From positions 4,092,001 to 4,156,000 of the forward strand of contig NZ_AP024650.1 in NCBI RefSeq assembly GCF_019977275.1: a stretch of DNA of 64,000 bases, written 5' to 3'. Shown here in pieces: positions 33,371 through 42,579 of the stretch. The number at the start of each line of letters is the position of its first letter. Position 1 is the first letter of the stretch. The position numbers and the translations under genes are program-made. Below the pieces are notes generated by a model. It did not search any database. It was not told the DNA's origin and worked only from the letters and a program-made list of their open reading frames with translations. This DNA is from Arthrobacter sp. StoSoilB19 (GTDB taxonomy: Bacteria > Actinomycetota > Actinomycetes > Actinomycetales > Micrococcaceae).

Positions 33371-33422
33371 GCGGAAGGGTCGACGACGGCACCCGCCGTG
33401 CCGCCGTCGTCGTCCCTTCCAG
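33371..33422. repeat. Intergenic palindromic repeat / bidirectional terminator (copy e)
   Basis: GCGGAAGGGTCGACGACGGC pairs with GCCGTCGTCGTCCCTTCC. It lies between the convergent dctA/small-peptide unit and the monooxygenase gene. Upstream at 33314-33338 is CGTCAGCTGCAGGCTGACGG, which also occurs beside copy a (near 8868), so the repeat unit may be about 100 bases. Confidence 0.7.
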
Positions 33423-33449
33423 CAAAAACAGCCAGCCGCATCAGCCGCA

Positions 33450-34823
33450 TCACGCCCGGACCGCCTCAGCAGCCGCATCCGAAGAACGCACGGGCGTCTC
33501 CAGCCCAAGGTTTTCCCACAGGGTGTTCCCGCGGTACTCCGTGGGGTACACCCCGCGTTCCTGCAGCTCCGGCACCAGGTGGTTGACGATGTCGTCCAGG
33601 CCGGAGGGAATGAGCCACGGCGAGATGTTGAATCCGTCCACCGCCCCCACCCGCGCGAACTCGGCCAGCTGGTCCGCCACCTCAACGTACGAACCCGTGA
33701 AGGTGGAATCCACCCGTGCAGTGCGGGAGGTGACGAACTGCCGGATGGACAGCCCCTTGTCCTTGGCCTCGGCCCGCCACTGGTCCGCCAGCTGCCGCGC
33801 CTTGGCGCCGTGGAAGCCGCTGCCGCGGGTCTCGGACGTTTCCTCCACCACCGGATCGATCTCCGGCAGCGGTCCGTCCGGATCGTACGACGACAGCTCG
33901 CGGCCCCAGAACTGCTCCAGGTAGGCGATGGCCTGCTGCGGGCCGATCTGCAGGCTCCGCACCCACTCCTTCTTCTCCGCCGCCTCCGCAGCGGTGGGCG
34001 CCAGGATGAACTCACTGGCCGGCATGATCTGCACGGCGTTGGCACCCCGGCCAGCGGCCAGGGACCGCTCCACGAGGTCCTTGCGGAACTCCACGGCGTC
34101 GTCGAACTTGGGGTGCGCGGAGAAAATCACATCAGCCTGCCGGGCAGCAAAGTTGCGGCCCTCGGGCGAGTCGCCGGCCTGGAACAGCACCGGGCGGTAC
34201 TGGGCGCTGCGCGGCAGCCGCGGCGTCACGTCCACCGTGTAGTGCTGGCCCTGGTGCACCACCCGCCGGGCAGGACCGTCCGGGGTTTCCCACGAATCCC
34301 AGATCCGCTTGGCCGTCTCCACGAACGCCTCCGCGTGCTTGTACCGGTCAGCGTGGTCAAGGTATCCCCCGCGGCGGAAGTTGGCCCCGGTCCAGGCGTT
34401 GTCAGTGGTCACGATGTTCCACGCGGCACGCCCGCCCGAGATCAGGTCCAGCGACGCGAGCCGGTGCGCCAGGTCGGCGGGATCGTTGTACGTGGTGTTC
34501 TGGGTGGCCACGAGCCCGATGTTTGTGGTCACCGAGGCCAGCGCGGCCAGCATGGTCTGCGCGTCCGGCCGGCCCACCACGTCCAGCGCGTGCGGGCGGC
34601 CCAGGTGTTCACGGAGGCGGAGCCCCTCGCCCAGGAAGAACGCGGCGAACAGCCCCCGCTCGGCGGTCTGGGCGATGCGGCGGAACGATTCGAAGTCCGT
34701 CTGCGAGCCCGATTCGGCGGCCTTCCAGATGGTGCCGGAGTTCACGCCCTGGAAGAAGACCCCAAACTGGATCTGGCCCGACGGCACAAAGACATCGGAT
34801 TTAGCACGGTTGTGCTGTGTCAC
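33450..34823 (-). CDS. FMN-dependent monooxygenase, NtaA/SnaA/DszA/SoxA family
   Basis: 457 residues, the family's normal length. Motifs: FGVFFQGVNSGTIWK, FFLGEGLRLREH, GLVATQNTTYNDPADLAHRL, DLISGGRAAWNIVTT, and a C-terminal TEYRGNTLWENLGL, as in nitrilotriacetate, dibenzothiophene-sulfone and S-substituted N-acetylcysteine (YxeK/CmoJ-like) monooxygenases. It needs a separate flavin reductase, which is not seen here. It is the last gene of the amino-acid ABC operon, 11 bases after the second monooxygenase. Context suggests oxidation of an imported amino-acid-like compound. Confidence 0.88.
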   Translation of the reverse strand: MTQHNRAKSDVFVPSGQIQFGVFFQGVNSGTIWKAAESGSQTDFESFRRIAQTAERGLFAAFFLGEGLRLREHLGRPHALDVVGRPDAQTMLAALASVTTNIGLVATQNTTYNDPADLAHRLASLDLISGGRAAWNIVTTDNAWTGANFRRGGYLDHADRYKHAEAFVETAKRIWDSWETPDGPARRVVHQGQHYTVDVTPRLPRSAQYRPVLFQAGDSPEGRNFAARQADVIFSAHPKFDDAVEFRKDLVERSLAAGRGANAVQIMPASEFILAPTAAEAAEKKEWVRSLQIGPQQAIAYLEQFWGRELSSYDPDGPLPEIDPVVEETSETRGSGFHGAKARQLADQWRAEAKDKGLSIRQFVTSRTARVDSTFTGSYVEVADQLAEFARVGAVDGFNISPWLIPSGLDDIVNHLVPELQERGVYPTEYRGNTLWENLGLETPVRSSDAAAEAVRA

Positions 34824-34834
34824 GGTGGTTCCCC

Positions 34835-35926
34835 TTACTTTCCCGCGCCGGCGGGCGCAGCGGCGTTGGATGCGGCGGTGGCGTAGCGGCTCACCGGGCG
34901 TGAAAGCCCCAGCAGGTCGCGGAAGGTGCCGTCCTGCACCAGCGGGCGGAGGACTCCGCGGCGGCGCAGTTCCGGTAGGACCAGGCGGCCCAGTTCCTCC
35001 AGGTCGACAAAGAGCGACGCCGGGTGCAGGCGCACGCCGTCGGCCTCCTCCAGGAGTTCCGTGAGGAAGTCCGTGAGACCGGCGGCGGAACCGGCGTAGT
35101 TAGCACGGCCGGAGCCAAAGCCAGCCACCCGCCCCGCCGCGGCCTGCCCGCGGGAGTCCAGGACGACGTCGAGCTCGGCGACCACTGCAACGCCGGCAGC
35201 CACCCGGGACCGCACATCGCGGACCTCTGCCGCCAGCAGTTCGGCGGCAGGTGCGGACACCAGCACGGCATCCACGGCGTCCGCGGGAACCTCCCCCAGC
35301 AGGCACGCGGGCGCCAGCACGGGCAGCTGCCCCTGCAGCGGCCGCGGAATGATGGACGGTCCCTGCACGGAATAGCCGGCGCCGGCAAAATCGGCACGAG
35401 TCTCGAAATCGACCGCCGTATCAAAATCGACATAGTGCAGCTTGTCCACGTCGATGTACCGGCCGGTGGCCACGTCGCGGATCACGGCGTCGTCCTCCCA
35501 CGAATCCCACAGCCGCCGGGACACCTCGATGGACGCCGCGGCCTCCTGACCCAGTGCAGCGCCGGTCACGGACGGGCGTCCGACGGCGGCAGCAGCCTCC
35601 GGCGATTCGGCTGCCGTCACGATCCACCCGGCCCGGCCGCCGGACACGTAGTCCAGGCTGGCCAGCTGGGTGGAGATGTGGAACGGCTCGGTGTAGACGG
35701 TGTCCACCTCGGGTACCAGGGCGATGGTCCGGGTGGCGGGTCCGGCGAAGGCCGCCCGCTGCAGCGCGTTGGCGCGGCCCGGAGCGGGTGCGTCGGTGAA
35801 GGTTGCTGCATGGAAGCCCGCGGACTCTGCTGCCAGCACGGCCCGGGTGAGGTGCGCGCCGTCCCAGCCGGCGCCGTCGAGCTCAAGGGCAAGGAACCCT
35901 CCCTGGCGGGTTGAAGAGATGCTCAC
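34835..35926 (-). CDS. Second LLM-class flavin monooxygenase, shorter and divergent
   Basis: 363 residues from GTG 35926 (GTGA overlap with the preceding stop). Same TIM-barrel family as its neighbour, with ALELDGAGWDGAHLTRAV, TQLASLDYVSGGRAGWIVT, SRRLWDSWEDDAVIRDVATG, and LVLPELRRRGVLRP at the end. Large parts are shortened relative to the 457-residue neighbour, and the central QAGDS-type segment is replaced by GPSIIPRPLQGQLPVL. It pairs with the 33450 gene as YtmO pairs with YtnJ in Bacillus; this comparison is by gene set only. Confidence 0.82.
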   Translation of the reverse strand: MSISSTRQGGFLALELDGAGWDGAHLTRAVLAAESAGFHAATFTDAPAPGRANALQRAAFAGPATRTIALVPEVDTVYTEPFHISTQLASLDYVSGGRAGWIVTAAESPEAAAAVGRPSVTGAALGQEAAASIEVSRRLWDSWEDDAVIRDVATGRYIDVDKLHYVDFDTAVDFETRADFAGAGYSVQGPSIIPRPLQGQLPVLAPACLLGEVPADAVDAVLVSAPAAELLAAEVRDVRSRVAAGVAVVAELDVVLDSRGQAAAGRVAGFGSGRANYAGSAAGLTDFLTELLEEADGVRLHPASLFVDLEELGRLVLPELRRRGVLRPLVQDGTFRDLLGLSRPVSRYATAASNAAAPAGAGK

Positions 35927-36759
35927 TGCTGGTCCTGACGTTCGTAGGGAATCTTTTCGCCGGCCTCGATGGCCACCGGCAGCCGGTTTTCCGCCGGCGG
36001 CAGCGGGCAAGTGGCCAGGTCCGTGTACGCGCACGGCAGGTTCACGGCCCGGTTGAAGTCCAGCAGCACGGACCCGTCTGCGGCCGGCACCACGGACAGC
36101 GAGCGGTTGGCGGCATAAGTGGTCTTGCCGGAGGTCTGGTCTGTGAACAGCACGGACAGGGCGCCGGGGGCGTGGCCGTTGAATGCGGTCAGCGCCAGCT
36201 CCCGGCCGGCCAGCTTGAAGCGGATCTCGCCCGGCGCCTCATACACATGCTGGATGCCCTCGACGGCGGCGCCCACCGTGGTGGGCCTCGGCGCCTCGAA
36301 CGGCACATAGGTTCCGCGCACGGCATACGCGGCATCAGGCGAGTAGGCGGGCGTGCCCTGGTAGGCCTGCAACAGCGGGTTTTCCGGATGACGGGGCCGG
36401 ACGATGTATTCGCCGCCGCGCTTGGCCAGCTCAATGACGGTCTCGCCGGACACCAGGTTGATGCCGCCGCGCTCCTCGATGGGGCCAAGCTCAACGGTGG
36501 CCCCGGACGCAGTGTTCAGCTCCGTGCCGTCCTGCTGCAGGCTGTCACCCGGCTCCAAAAGGATGCGGACGACGTCGGCCGCCACGCTCCAGGTGCCCGG
36601 GACGCCTTCCAGCCGGGCGGGTTCGCTGCCCAGCCAGTGCAGGTGGGTCACCGCCAGGAAGCCGTGCGGGTGGGCGCGGTGCTGTTCGTGGGCGGCGTGC
36701 CATTCCTGCCAGTCGGCGTCGAAGGATTCGAGGGCTGATCCGGTGGATTGTGCGGTCAT
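35923..36759 (-). CDS. DUF1684 family protein
   Basis: 278 residues. Family traits: FLAVTHLHWL near the start, YVPFEAPRPTTVGA, GHAPGALSVLFTDQTSGKTTY, and the conserved end LLDFNRAVNLPCAYTDLATCPLPPAENRLPV. The biochemical role of DUF1684 is unknown; the family is often seen in catabolic or sulfur-related clusters. It is coupled on both sides: ATGA with the binding-protein gene and GTGA with the monooxygenase gene. Confidence 0.88.
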   Translation of the reverse strand: MTAQSTGSALESFDADWQEWHAAHEQHRAHPHGFLAVTHLHWLGSEPARLEGVPGTWSVAADVVRILLEPGDSLQQDGTELNTASGATVELGPIEERGGINLVSGETVIELAKRGGEYIVRPRHPENPLLQAYQGTPAYSPDAAYAVRGTYVPFEAPRPTTVGAAVEGIQHVYEAPGEIRFKLAGRELALTAFNGHAPGALSVLFTDQTSGKTTYAANRSLSVVPAADGSVLLDFNRAVNLPCAYTDLATCPLPPAENRLPVAIEAGEKIPYERQDQQ

Positions 36760-37817
36760 GATGCCTTCCCTGACGGGGCCGCGCCGGCCGATGCCTGCGT
36801 GGCCGCGAAGTTCTCTTCGGTGATGGTCTTGGATTCCGGCAGCGCTTCCTCGGACAGGCCCCAGCGCTCCAGCACCTTGCCGTAGGAGCCGTCCTTGATG
36901 ACGGAATTGAGGGCCTCGGAAATGACCGGCGCCAGCCCGTTGCCGCGCAGGGTGGTGGCGGCCACCAGGGTCTCGGAGGGCCAGCCGGCGTTGACCTTGC
37001 CCACCACCTTCAGGTCGTCCCGGGTGTTCTCGCGGTACACGGTGGACGGGTAGGGGGCGATGTTCAGGTCCGTCCGGCCGGAGGACAGCGCCAGGATGGT
37101 GTCCGCGTCGGAGGAGTAGTACTGCAGCGTGGCCGGCGCTTTGCCCTTGCCCTCGAGCTCCTTGTTCCACGCCAGCAGGATCTTTTCCTGGTTGGTGCCG
37201 GACCCCACGGAGATCTTCAGGCCGGAGATGTCGTCCGCGCCCTTGATGCTGTGCGTGGAGGACTTCTTGGCCTCGAAACCCATGTACGCGGCCCGGTAGC
37301 TGGCGAAGTCGAACAGCTTCACCCGATCCTTGTTCACGCCCACGTTGGAGAACACAGCCTCAAAGTCGCCGGACTGGGTCTTCAGCGGCCAGTTCTCCCA
37401 GGACGTCACCTGCACGTCCAGCTCCAGGCCCAGCTTGTCCGCCACCAGCTGGGCGATGTCCAGTTCGGAGCCGATCGGCGTCTTGTCGTCGGTGGCGTGG
37501 AAGGACAGCGGGATGGACCCGGCGGTGGTGGCCACCGTCAGCTTGCCGTCCTTGCCGATCAGCCCGGGGACCTTGGCGGCGAGCGCCGCGTCCTTCTCGC
37601 CCCGGATCCGCTGCTGGTCCGGTGAGGTGTTGTAGACCACGCCGTTGCGTGCCGCCGTCGTCTGCGCTCCACCGCTGGCGTTGCCGGCGGCGGAGGCGCC
37701 GGGGTCGGCGCAGCCGGCGAGCGCGGCGGTGCCAAGGAGTGCGGTGCCGAGGAGTACGACGGCGGGACGCGCCGCGAGGGCGCGGCTGCGGCGGAGGCCG
37801 CGGGTGGGGAAAGCCAT
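36756..37817 (-). CDS. Polar amino-acid ABC transporter substrate-binding lipoprotein
   Basis: 353 residues from ATG 37817. Twin-arginine-like start followed by a hydrophobic stretch and lipobox LAGC (about 34-37). The mature part has the family 3 (His/Gln/cystine) pattern: KLTVATTAGSIPLSFHATDDKTPIGSELDIAQLVADKLG at about 93-130, and FEAVFSNVGVNKDRVKLFDF. A separate start far upstream in the same frame is not needed. It delivers the ligand to the permease and ATPase encoded before it. Confidence 0.92.
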   Translation of the reverse strand: MAFPTRGLRRSRALAARPAVVLLGTALLGTAALAGCADPGASAAGNASGGAQTTAARNGVVYNTSPDQQRIRGEKDAALAAKVPGLIGKDGKLTVATTAGSIPLSFHATDDKTPIGSELDIAQLVADKLGLELDVQVTSWENWPLKTQSGDFEAVFSNVGVNKDRVKLFDFASYRAAYMGFEAKKSSTHSIKGADDISGLKISVGSGTNQEKILLAWNKELEGKGKAPATLQYYSSDADTILALSSGRTDLNIAPYPSTVYRENTRDDLKVVGKVNAGWPSETLVAATTLRGNGLAPVISEALNSVIKDGSYGKVLERWGLSEEALPESKTITEENFAATQASAGAAPSGKAS

Positions 37818-37827
37818 GGGGTGGTCC

Positions 37828-38636
<809 letters not shown>

Positions 38637-38637
<1 letters not shown>

Positions 38638-39689
38638 CAGGGGTTCCTCCGGGTGGGCACTGCCGCGTGGGTGGCGAAGAACTTACGGGCCTTCTGCAGG
38701 GGCGTCAGCGGCAGGCTCCGCACCGCACCCCTGGAGTAGTGCCGTTCGATGTAGTACTGGAACACGCTCAGCACGGAGGTGATCACGATGTACCAGAGCG
38801 TGGCCACCAGCAGCAGCGGCAGGACCTGCTGGGTGCGGTTGTAGATGACCTGGACCGTGTAGAACAGCTCCGAGTAGGCCAGCACGTAGACGATCGAGGT
38901 GCCCTTGACCAGGCCGATGATCTCGTTGAACGCGGTGGGCAGGATGGCGCGCATGGCCTGCGGCAGCACGATCCGCGTGGAGCGGCGCCAGGCCGGGATG
39001 CCCAGGGCGGCCGCGGCCTCCAGCTGTCCCTGGTCCACTGACAGGATGCCGCCGCGGATGATTTCGGCCGAGTAGGCGGCCTGGTTCAGGGTCAGGCCCA
39101 GCACTGCTGCCGCAAACTGGCTGATCAGTGTGGTGGTCTGGACCTCGAAGAACCGGACGTCCGTGAACGGGATCCCCAGGCTGATCTTCTCGTACAGGTA
39201 GCCCAGGTTGTACCAAAGGAGCATCTGCACCAGCAGCGGCGTGGACCGGAAGATCCAGGAGAACGTCCAGGACACGGACACCAGCAGCGGCGACGCCGAG
39301 AGCCGCATCAGCGCCAGGATGAAGCCGAGCACGAACCCCAGGACGCCGGAGATGGCGGTCAGCTTCAGCGTTTCCAGCAGGCCGTTGACCACGGACTGGG
39401 CCGTGAACCACTGCGCCACCACGCCCCACTCCCAGCGCGGGTTGGTGGCCAGCGACCATGCCACGGCCAGGACACCCAGGGCGACGACGGCAGTCCCCAC
39501 CCAGCGCCACGGATGCTTGGCGGCCACCACGCGGTACGACGAATAGTCCGCGGGGACCCGTTCCGGGACGCCGGCCCTGCCCGGTGGCGCTGCCGGTGGC
39601 ACTGCCGGTGACGCTGCCGCGGGCTGTGCCGGCTGCGGCTGTGCCGGTTGCGGCTGCTTTGACTGCGCCACCCTGGTTGCTGAACTCAC
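38637..39689 (-). CDS. Polar amino-acid ABC transporter permease
   Basis: 350 residues: a long Pro/Ala/Gln-rich cytosolic N-terminus (about 65 residues with PQPAQ repeats), then the HisM/GlnP-type permease with the coupling motif EAAAALGIPAWRRSTRIVLPQAM and TSIVYVLAYSELFY. It is the first gene of the minus-strand operon running to 33450. The divergent FAD/NAD(P)-binding gene starts about 300 bases away. Confidence 0.92.
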
Positions 39690-39993
39690 GGGGCCACCTC
39701 ACTTCTCATTCCTTGACTGGAGCCGGACTGCCCGGCGTCGGGGCGGCTCGCCCCGGGGTGCTGGCTGCAAATCTAGGACCGGCCGGAACGGGCCAGCAAG
39801 GCGCATGGTTGCAATACTTCACGGGGCTTCGCACGGCGTCATGAGTCGGTTTTTTGCGTCCCTTAACGCGCCGTGACGCGGAGTTAACGGCCGTGACCAG
39901 GTGCTCGACCGCCGTCGTCACGGCTGCCTAGCATGGGCACTCCGACGGCCACTTCCGCGCCGTCCCCGCACCCACTCGCCGTCAGGAGAGCCC
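39690..39993. promoter_or_regulatory. Divergent promoter region between the amino-acid ABC operon and the FAD/NAD(P) gene
   Basis: About 300 bases without a gene. TTAACGCGCCGTGACGCGGAGTTAA (39863-39887) has inverted TTAAC/GTTAA ends, and GCCGTGAC (39890-39897) is inverted as GTCACGGC (39917-39924). These are candidate regulator sites shared by both directions. No firm promoter hexamers assigned. Confidence 0.4.
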
Positions 39994-41943
39994 ATGCCAG
40001 CCACCATCCCGGCCATCGTCTTCATCGGCGGCGGGCCGCGCACGGCGGGTGTGCTGGAACGGATCGCCGCCAACCGGCCGGACGTCTTCGCCGGGCCGCT
40101 GCAGATCCACGTGGTGGAGCCGCACATCCCGGGCTCGGGCCGCATCTGGCGGTACGACCAGGACCCCGGGCTCCTCCTCAACTCCATGGCCGCGGACATC
40201 ACCATGTTCACGGACCAGTCGGTGGACTGCCAGGGCCCCGCCGCGCCGGGTCCGGCGCTGGCCGAATGGGCCGCCGGCGTCCTGGACGCCTCCATCATCG
40301 ACGTCCCGGATTTTCCCCAGCCGCTGTGGGACCAGCTGCGGTCCCTGACCGGCACCACCTTTCCCACCCGCCAGCTGCAGAGCCAGTACCTGGAGTGGTT
40401 CTTCCGCCGCGCCGCCAGGTCCCTGGGCCGCAGCGTCACGGTCCACCGGACCACCGCCGTGGGCATTACGGAACTGAAAGGCGGCGGCCACCAGGTTGGG
40501 CTGGCCAACGGGCGGACCCTGCACGCGGACATCGTGGTGACCGCCCTGGGCCACACCGATTCCCTCCCGGACGCCGTGTCCGCCGGCTTCACGGACTTCG
40601 CCGCCCGGCACGGCGGCTGCCACGCGGCACCCAGCTACACCACCGACGTCGACTACTCCCCCATTGCCCCCGGACAGGACGTCATCGTCGCCGGGATGGG
40701 CCTGGCGTTCGTGGACCTGCTGGTCCTCCTGATGGAAGGGCGCGGCGGCAGGTTCCAGGAAATGTCCGACGGCGGGCTGCGCTACCTTCCGTCCGGACGG
40801 GAACCGGTGCTGTGGGCCGGCTCCCGGCGGGGAGTGCCGTACCACTCGAAGATTTCCGCTGCCCTCCGGGGGCAGGCTCCCGGGCCGTTGCGGTTCTTTA
40901 CGGCCGCCGCCGTGGATGCGCTGCTGCAGCAGCATGGCGAGCTGGACTTCCACCGGCATCTCTGGCCCCTGATCGCCAAGGAAGCCGGCTACTACTATTA
41001 CCGCGAGCTTCTGACCGGAAGCCCTGAACGCGCCGCCATGGGCTGGGACGGGTTCGCCTCCGCCTATGCGGGACTGGATTGGTACAGCCCCGGGCGGAAA
41101 GACCTGGTGGCCGCAGCGGTCCCTGACGCCGGCCTGCACCTGGACCTGGAGCGGCTGGACCGCCCCTTCGACGGCCGCCGCTTCAGCGATCACGCGGAAG
41201 TCCAGGACGCGGTGGCCGGATACATCGAGCAGGACCTGGCTCTGCGGGACAGCCCTGACCACCCCGAAACCCTCGCCCTGTTCCTGGCCCTGCTGCACGT
41301 CTATATGGAGGTGGGGCGCGTAGTCCCGCCCGAGCGGCTGAACGCACGCTCGCAGCAGGTCATCCACGGCTGGTGGCACGGCTTCTTCAGCTTCGTGGAC
41401 TCCGGTCCGCCGCCGCACCGGCTCCGCCAGGTCCTGGCGCTGCACCGGGCCGGCCTGCTGCAGTTCCTGGGTCCCGGCCTCCAGGTCTCCGCCGATGAGG
41501 CCACCGGGCTTTTTGTAGCTTCGTCCGCCCATTCCGGGGTGACCGTCACGGCGAAGGCCCTGATCGAGGCGCGGCTGCCGGCCACGTCCGTGGCCGGCTC
41601 GCTGAATCCCGTGCTCGCCTCGCTGCACGGGAGCGGCCTGGGCAGCGAGCAGCAGCTGCTGACCTCCGACGGCATCCACTCCACCGGGAAACTCCTGGTG
41701 TCCCCGCAGCACCAGCTGGTGGGGGCCGGCGGCAAGCCGCACACCACCCTTTTCGGCGTCGGCCCGGGAACGTCGGGCTGGGGCGCGGGCGCCTTTGCCC
41801 GGCCCAACACGAACGCCGCGCCGTTCCGCGAGAACGATGCCCTGGCCCGGACCATCCTCCGCGCTGCCCGCGGCGTGGCTGCCGGGGATGTGTCTGCCCC
41901 GGCCACCATGACTCCGGAACCAGCCGCCGCCGGACAGAACTGA
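39994..41943 (+). CDS. FAD/NAD(P)-binding protein (HpyO family)
   Basis: 649 residues from ATG 39994 (CAGGAGA upstream). The N-terminal nucleotide-binding motif is IVFIGGGPRTAGVLERI, followed by GSGRIWRYDQ, LLNSMAADITMFTD, a second ADIVVTALGHTDS region, and DVIVAGMGLAFVDLLVLL. These are the marks of the FAD-NAD(P)-binding/HpyO domain found in adenylation-linked or stand-alone proteins of actinobacteria. The exact reaction is unknown. It is divergent from the ABC operon and next to a GNAT acetyltransferase, so it is probably part of the same function. Confidence 0.82.
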   Translation: MPATIPAIVFIGGGPRTAGVLERIAANRPDVFAGPLQIHVVEPHIPGSGRIWRYDQDPGLLLNSMAADITMFTDQSVDCQGPAAPGPALAEWAAGVLDASIIDVPDFPQPLWDQLRSLTGTTFPTRQLQSQYLEWFFRRAARSLGRSVTVHRTTAVGITELKGGGHQVGLANGRTLHADIVVTALGHTDSLPDAVSAGFTDFAARHGGCHAAPSYTTDVDYSPIAPGQDVIVAGMGLAFVDLLVLLMEGRGGRFQEMSDGGLRYLPSGREPVLWAGSRRGVPYHSKISAALRGQAPGPLRFFTAAAVDALLQQHGELDFHRHLWPLIAKEAGYYYYRELLTGSPERAAMGWDGFASAYAGLDWYSPGRKDLVAAAVPDAGLHLDLERLDRPFDGRRFSDHAEVQDAVAGYIEQDLALRDSPDHPETLALFLALLHVYMEVGRVVPPERLNARSQQVIHGWWHGFFSFVDSGPPPHRLRQVLALHRAGLLQFLGPGLQVSADEATGLFVASSAHSGVTVTAKALIEARLPATSVAGSLNPVLASLHGSGLGSEQQLLTSDGIHSTGKLLVSPQHQLVGAGGKPHTTLFGVGPGTSGWGAGAFARPNTNAAPFRENDALARTILRAARGVAAGDVSAPATMTPEPAAAGQN

Positions 41944-41979
41944 CCGGCAACAATAACGACCAGTGACAAGGAATAACCA

Positions 41980-42531
41980 GTGACCGCAGAACCACACCTT
42001 CGTCCCAGGCCGCTTGATCCCGCCAGCCTGGTGGTCCTCAGCCTGCCCATGCACGATCCGCGCGTCCGGCCGCTCCTGGACGAGCTCGCCGTCGAATACG
42101 ACACCCGCTACGGGGACCTGTTCGGCCGCACGGCTGCCGCAGAGGAACTGAACCGCTACCCCGCCGCGGAATTCGAGGGACCGCACGGAGCCCTCCTGGT
42201 CATCCAGGAGGACGGCGAGTCGATCGCCGGCGGCGCGTTCCGCCGGTATGACGAAACCACCGCGGAACTGAAGCGGATCTGGACGCACTCGGCCCACCGC
42301 CGTCGTGGTCTGGGCAGGCTGGTGCTGGCCGAGCTGGAAGCCCTGGCTGCCGCCCGCGGCTACACCCGGCTGTACCTCACCACGGGCCCGCGGCAGCCCG
42401 AAGCCAAGGACCTTTACCTCACCACCGGCTACCAGGCACAGTTCGACCTCGACGCCGATCCGGAAACCATCGGACCGCTGGCGTTCACCAAGGAGCTCGC
42501 CCCGGTTCCGCGGAATTCCCGGCCGGACTGA
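41980..42531 (+). CDS. GNAT-family N-acetyltransferase
   Basis: 183 residues, GTG start with AAGGAA upstream, 36 bases after the FAD/NAD(P) gene. The acetyl-CoA motif is LKRIWTHSAHRRRGLGRLVL, with R-R-G-L-G matching the Q/R-x-x-G-x-G/A loop, then LTTGPRQPEAKDLYLTTGY. The substrate is not known; in the Bacillus yxe and ytm operons an acetyltransferase N-acetylates S-substituted cysteines before oxygenation, and this gene could fill that place. Confidence 0.85.
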   Translation: MTAEPHLRPRPLDPASLVVLSLPMHDPRVRPLLDELAVEYDTRYGDLFGRTAAAEELNRYPAAEFEGPHGALLVIQEDGESIAGGAFRRYDETTAELKRIWTHSAHRRRGLGRLVLAELEALAAARGYTRLYLTTGPRQPEAKDLYLTTGYQAQFDLDADPETIGPLAFTKELAPVPRNSRPD

Positions 42532-42579
42532 CCGCCCGGCCACCGCCCCATCCGGGGCCGCCGCGGTTATGCTGGCGCC

